Source: Magicicada septendecula (lineage: Eukaryota; Arthropoda; Insecta; Hemiptera; Cicadidae). From it: DNA of 64,000 nucleotides. The notes beneath the pieces were generated by a model that was not told the DNA's origin, made no database searches, and saw only the letters and a program-made list of their open reading frames with translations. The stretch is taken from assembly GCA_034769895.1 (NCBI GenBank), contig CM068375.1:254241542-254305541 (forward strand), given 5' to 3'. A program made the translations under genes and the position numbers. Each line of letters opens with the position of its first letter. Position 1 is the stretch's first letter. Below are positions 60,621 to 64,000 of the stretch, in pieces.

Positions 60621-61925
60621 CTATCCTCCATCGTTGAATAACAACCGAATCTTAGGTCTATTTAATTTATTTTCTAATAAAAACATTTTATGATTAGAAA
60701 CATTATAATCATATTCATATATTAAACAATTATCAAACAAATATCTCAAGTCACGATCGAGTAGGGTTCTGTCTATCTCGGTAATATCATATGTTATAAT
60801 TTGGTTATTCATCTTGTAATTATCCTCATAATTTTCTACTACAGGTAAGTACTTAATACCATTATTCTCATCATTTATTGTTATTTCAATATCATTGTTA
60901 CTATAAGGTAAGTATTCATTATTTCCATCCACCGTATCTATGCCTAACCTCTCTACCAATTCTCTGTACTTTCTATTTACTTTAAAAAATTTTATTACTT
61001 TCTTTTTCTCACAATACCTCTCTACACTTTCTTTCTTAATATAATTCTCATCATAACACCAAGTTACACTTTCTCTTTCCAAATATGCAGGGGTCCCTAA
61101 CAGAAAATTATTGCACCACTTATTAGGTACACAAAAACACCAAGAAATTTTATTTGTAGACCTATCGTCTCCCAAATAGATATTAAAGGAACTCTTGTCC
61201 TTATAAAAAATACGTGAAGACTTTTCTTCACCCCCTAACACAACATCAAAAGAAAATTCTACCCCCTGCATCCCTTGTACAAAAATACTTTCTCCCAACT
61301 CTCTTTCTGACTCAATACACTCAAACACCTCATTATCACTCATAATACTTTCATTATCTTTTTCTAATATTATATTCTTACTATCTGTACTATTCTTACT
61401 ATCTGTAAATTCATTATTCACATTATCATTGTTGTTTACTTTATTAGTCAGTACTTCATTTTTCGTACTGTTTTCACTACCACTCACCTTCTGGGTTTCT
61501 AGTTGACTTAAATTCTTGTCTAATTTTGTGATGACCTTGTCAAACTGCTTAATGAGCTTATCGTGACCTATTTTAATTTCATGCTTTAGTTCATTGAACT
61601 TGATATCAGGACTATCAAATTTGTCACTTTGTTTATCAAACTTGTCATTCAATTTTGTAAATTTGATATTAGAATCGCTTTTTTGCTCATCTAATTTTTT
61701 GTCTAATTTTAATAGTAATTGCATCATGGCACTACTTTCATCTGTTTTATTTTCTGGACTAACTGACATGGATGTAGAGACCTTCTCGGTTTCTACATAT
61801 ACAACAGATACAGGTGTATCTGCTTCGTCAATCTGACTAATTTGAGTTGGCTGAACATCCATTTCACTAGTTAAATTTACATCAGCTGTACTGATTTCTA
61901 TTTCAATATTATCCTTATTACTCAT
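60621..61925 (-). CDS. 434-aa coiled-coil protein, copy 13
   Basis: Full length and open; same protein as copies 2 and 10, with a silent change at Ile249. Confidence 0.75.
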   Translation of the reverse strand: MSNKDNIEIEISTADVNLTSEMDVQPTQISQIDEADTPVSVVYVETEKVSTSMSVSPENKTDESSAMMQLLLKLDKKLDEQKSDSNIKFTKLNDKFDKQSDKFDSPDIKFNELKHEIKIGHDKLIKQFDKVITKLDKNLSQLETQKVSGSENSTKNEVLTNKVNNNDNVNNEFTDSKNSTDSKNIILEKDNESIMSDNEVFECIESERELGESIFVQGMQGVEFSFDVVLGGEEKSSRIFYKDKSSFNIYLGDDRSTNKISWCFCVPNKWCNNFLLGTPAYLERESVTWCYDENYIKKESVERYCEKKKVIKFFKVNRKYRELVERLGIDTVDGNNEYLPYSNNDIEITINDENNGIKYLPVVENYEDNYKMNNQIITYDITEIDRTLLDRDLRYLFDNCLIYEYDYNVSNHKMFLLENKLNRPKIRLLFNDGG

Positions 61926-62993
61926 GTTCACAATTGTATGTTACTAAAACATATATGTTTATAACCTAAAATTTTAACCTTACCTTGCGCACGTGTTACG
62001 TACTTTAGCGCTATTACCTCAGGTAGTTATTTCACAACCGGTAGGTATACTCTATATAAAATTATGTTTTATGTCGAGTCCCTGGACGGCACGCACCATC
62101 TGTAACTACTTGTCCCTGTTATTAAGGGCGCAATCTGTAACTACTTGTTTTTTATAGTTTAATTAGTTACCATAAAAATTGTGTGTTAAGAGATTACGTT
62201 CACTTTGTAAACCGGACGCCATGTTGTCAAATTGAGCAACTGTATATAAATTTACTAGTCGGGCCAGGATTCCTGCAACACGAACCATGTTTGTGAAATA
62301 TACCACCTGAAATAAATGAACACTAGATAACATATATAAGTTATTTTTATTTTAAGCTTTACTCTCCATACATATTATTGACTCGAATATTTCCCAGCAA
62401 AACAATTATAACCCTCCAAAAACATGTAATACAAAATATGTAAATATTAGTTGATTATATCATAGTTGATTAAACATAAAACACTTTCGCACAACCCAGC
62501 ATAATTTATATCACTCTCTATCTTTCACTCTCTCTCTCTCTCTCACGCTGGTACAATTTCTTACTTTCTTTTAATGAGCTCATTCTTTTAAAATCTTAAT
62601 ATTGAGTGAATTGAATTTTATTTTGGTCATTATTGTGAAATTATGTTTTATTTGAAATTAAAAAAAAAATAGGATGTTGGAACGTTCTCACCAAATTATT
62701 GTATAAGTCTCATCGCACTTCTAGGGTCGTCGCTATCTGCACAATCGGTAAAGTTTTACATCGCTTTACGGCCACACCATCGTGTCGGCCCACGAAAACG
62801 CCTCGGACCGATTCTATACGCAAGATTTCACGGACGATCCATCGGCCGATGACACCTGTACAAGTCTGTTAACGTCCATCACAACATTTCCGATATTTTA
62901 TACCATTCATTAACCACTTTTAGTGGTATAAAAGTTAAAATTCACTCTTCGTGAACGGGTTGCCGGCCGGCTGCGATCACGTTCCCTGTTGAA

Positions 62994-63209
62994 ATGACAC
63001 AGATCCTTTGTCACAAATTTCTGAGGTGGGGTGAAGCTACGTCACCCGGCTATTGTTTGGTTGTTTACAGTTTCAACAACACATTCCTCGTCGCTGGCGT
63101 AATCAAGGATCGTCGCTTTTATCTCAATAAACGACACGGTTTTTTGCTGGTTTTCATGTTTTTTGCTATGAAACAGTCAGAATCTTGTCAATTCGATTTT
63201 ACATTATAA
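62994..63209 (+). CDS. 71-aa small protein, copy 13
   Basis: Identical in sequence to copy 1, although the CpG-rich region just upstream has several changes in this unit (for example CACACCATCG near 62774). Confidence 0.45.
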   Translation: MTQILCHKFLRWGEATSPGYCLVVYSFNNTFLVAGVIKDRRFYLNKRHGFLLVFMFFAMKQSESCQFDFTL

Positions 63210-63877
63210 AATATTTGTATAGTTCACTCACTGTATATTTACAAGGATTATTCAAGGTTTATTTAATTTTGACCAAATTACTACAAATGAAGGAATACAA
63301 TATTTATGGTTTTTTATACCATATTTAGGTTGATTAAAAATTGTACCATTACAAAACCCCCTCAATGAAAGATTTTGTGTTGAAGCACAAAAACTTTCAT
63401 TGACCCTTTCATTCTTCCTAAAGGGATCAGCCAGGATAGGTCGCCACAACCCCCTTACAATTTATATAAAAGAAAACAATAACTCACCCGTGGTCTGATG
63501 ATGATGACAGTACCTACATGACCTTACTGGACTTCTCCTTCGAGATCCCAACACCTTAAGGCCACTTAGGCGCATAACGCCCCTGCTCTGACGCTCTCGG
63601 CCAGCTCAGGACCGCTGTCATATCACCAAACACTGAAACAATAAATGAAAAATATTAAAATTGTGACTTGGTAAATTACTCTATCCTTAACTGATCTGGT
63701 TCCCCTTAGCTAGGTGCTGGTTTGTGATGATAAACACTGGGTTTGCTTGAAATACTACTAAAATATAATTACAAAAATGTAACGCACAAGAATTATATAG
63801 AATTTCCCTTCTCAATATGGACTACCCTGAATTAATAAATTGTTTCGATTCCCATCGATAATATTTAACTCTTTCCA

Positions 63878-64000
63878 TTTTATAATTAGTATAATTATAA
63901 AAGAAACACATTGATATAAAAGAATTAAATTATAATTGAAAATATGGAAATTCCCCTATAAATCTCCCAAACATGGAGAAAAACAAATGACAGAAAAACA
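63878..64000. repeat. Array unit 14 (partial, first 123 bp)
   Basis: Begins with the same 25-bp palindrome and runs to the window end without a break, so the array continues to the right. AAATTCCCCT matches units 11-13. Confidence 0.95.

Larger units (their letters stand above)
58994..63877. repeat. Array unit 13 (second subfamily)
   Basis: 4884 bp. ATT tract at 59180-59219. It has the longest CT-rich tract (near 62512-62544), an expanded form of the one in unit 11. It shares ATACATCTTAAATTC with unit 9 and several changes with unit 12. CACACCATCG near 62774 is private. Confidence 0.93.
1..64000. repeat. Tandem array of ~4.87-kb units (13 complete + 1 partial)
   Basis: Every landmark (25-bp palindrome, (ATT)n tract, 434-codon minus ORF, CpG-rich block, 71-codon plus ORF) recurs in the same order and orientation at a period of 4849-4906 bp, with one 5394-bp unit. 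Units are phased here from the palindrome at position 1; this phase is arbitrary because the array runs off both ends. Copies differ by few substitutions, many private to one unit, so the copies are real sequence variants and not one read repeated by an assembler. It could be a megasatellite, an amplified gene cluster (for example on a sex or B chromosome), or extrachromosomal concatemer sequence. The window alone cannot separate these. Confidence 0.97.

Noticed and set aside
1-64000. rRNA, histone, snRNA (U1, U2, U4, U5, U6), SL RNA or CRISPR array as explanation of the tandem repeat
   Set aside because: None of the conserved sequences of these genes was found by eye on either strand, and the unit is far too long and gene-bearing for a CRISPR array.

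Overview
The whole window is the inside of one head-to-tail tandem array. Thirteen complete units of about 4.87 kb (4849 to 4906 bp; one is 5394 bp because of an insertion) are followed by the first 123 bp of a fourteenth. Neither edge of the array is visible. The copies look almost identical by eye. Most length change comes from one (ATT)n tract, plus scattered substitutions private to single units or shared by a few. The DNA is clearly eukaryotic: very AT-rich, with TATA-box/polyA-signal gene architecture and no bacterial signals. An arthropod, perhaps an insect, is my guess from base composition and the style of the inserted repeat, but nothing seen is diagnostic.

Each unit has the same layout (positions for unit 1). 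1-1639 is AT-rich non-coding DNA that starts with a 25-bp palindrome and an (ATT)n microsatellite. 1640-2944 on the minus strand is an intact 434-codon gene for an unrecognised acidic, coiled-coil protein with a Cys-containing basic domain. 2945-3993 is a divergent promoter interval: E-box, TATA-like boxes and a 16-bp direct repeat, then a CpG-rich block. 3994-4209 on the plus strand is a 71-codon ORF behind a good TATAAAAG box. 4210-4877 is a probable 3' region with two adjacent hairpins and a GC-rich, exon-like segment on the opposite strand. The two candidate genes are therefore divergently arranged and repeated 13 times.

Sequence variants show how the array evolves. Units 1-7 follow a three-unit period (A: 1,4,7; B: 2,5; C: 3,6; about 14.59 kb), a higher-order repeat. 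Part of unit 8 and units 9-13 form a second subfamily. Unit 8 looks like the junction, and variants inside the 434-codon gene do not follow the three-unit period, which suggests gene conversion or unequal exchange. Unit 10 carries a 506-bp foldback element with two inverted hammerhead-ribozyme-like motifs.

No known gene family, RNA gene, CRISPR array or autonomous transposon was recognised. The most interesting items are the unnamed two-gene repeat itself, the 71-codon ORF whose changes are mostly silent or in-frame, and the ribozyme-like foldback insertion.
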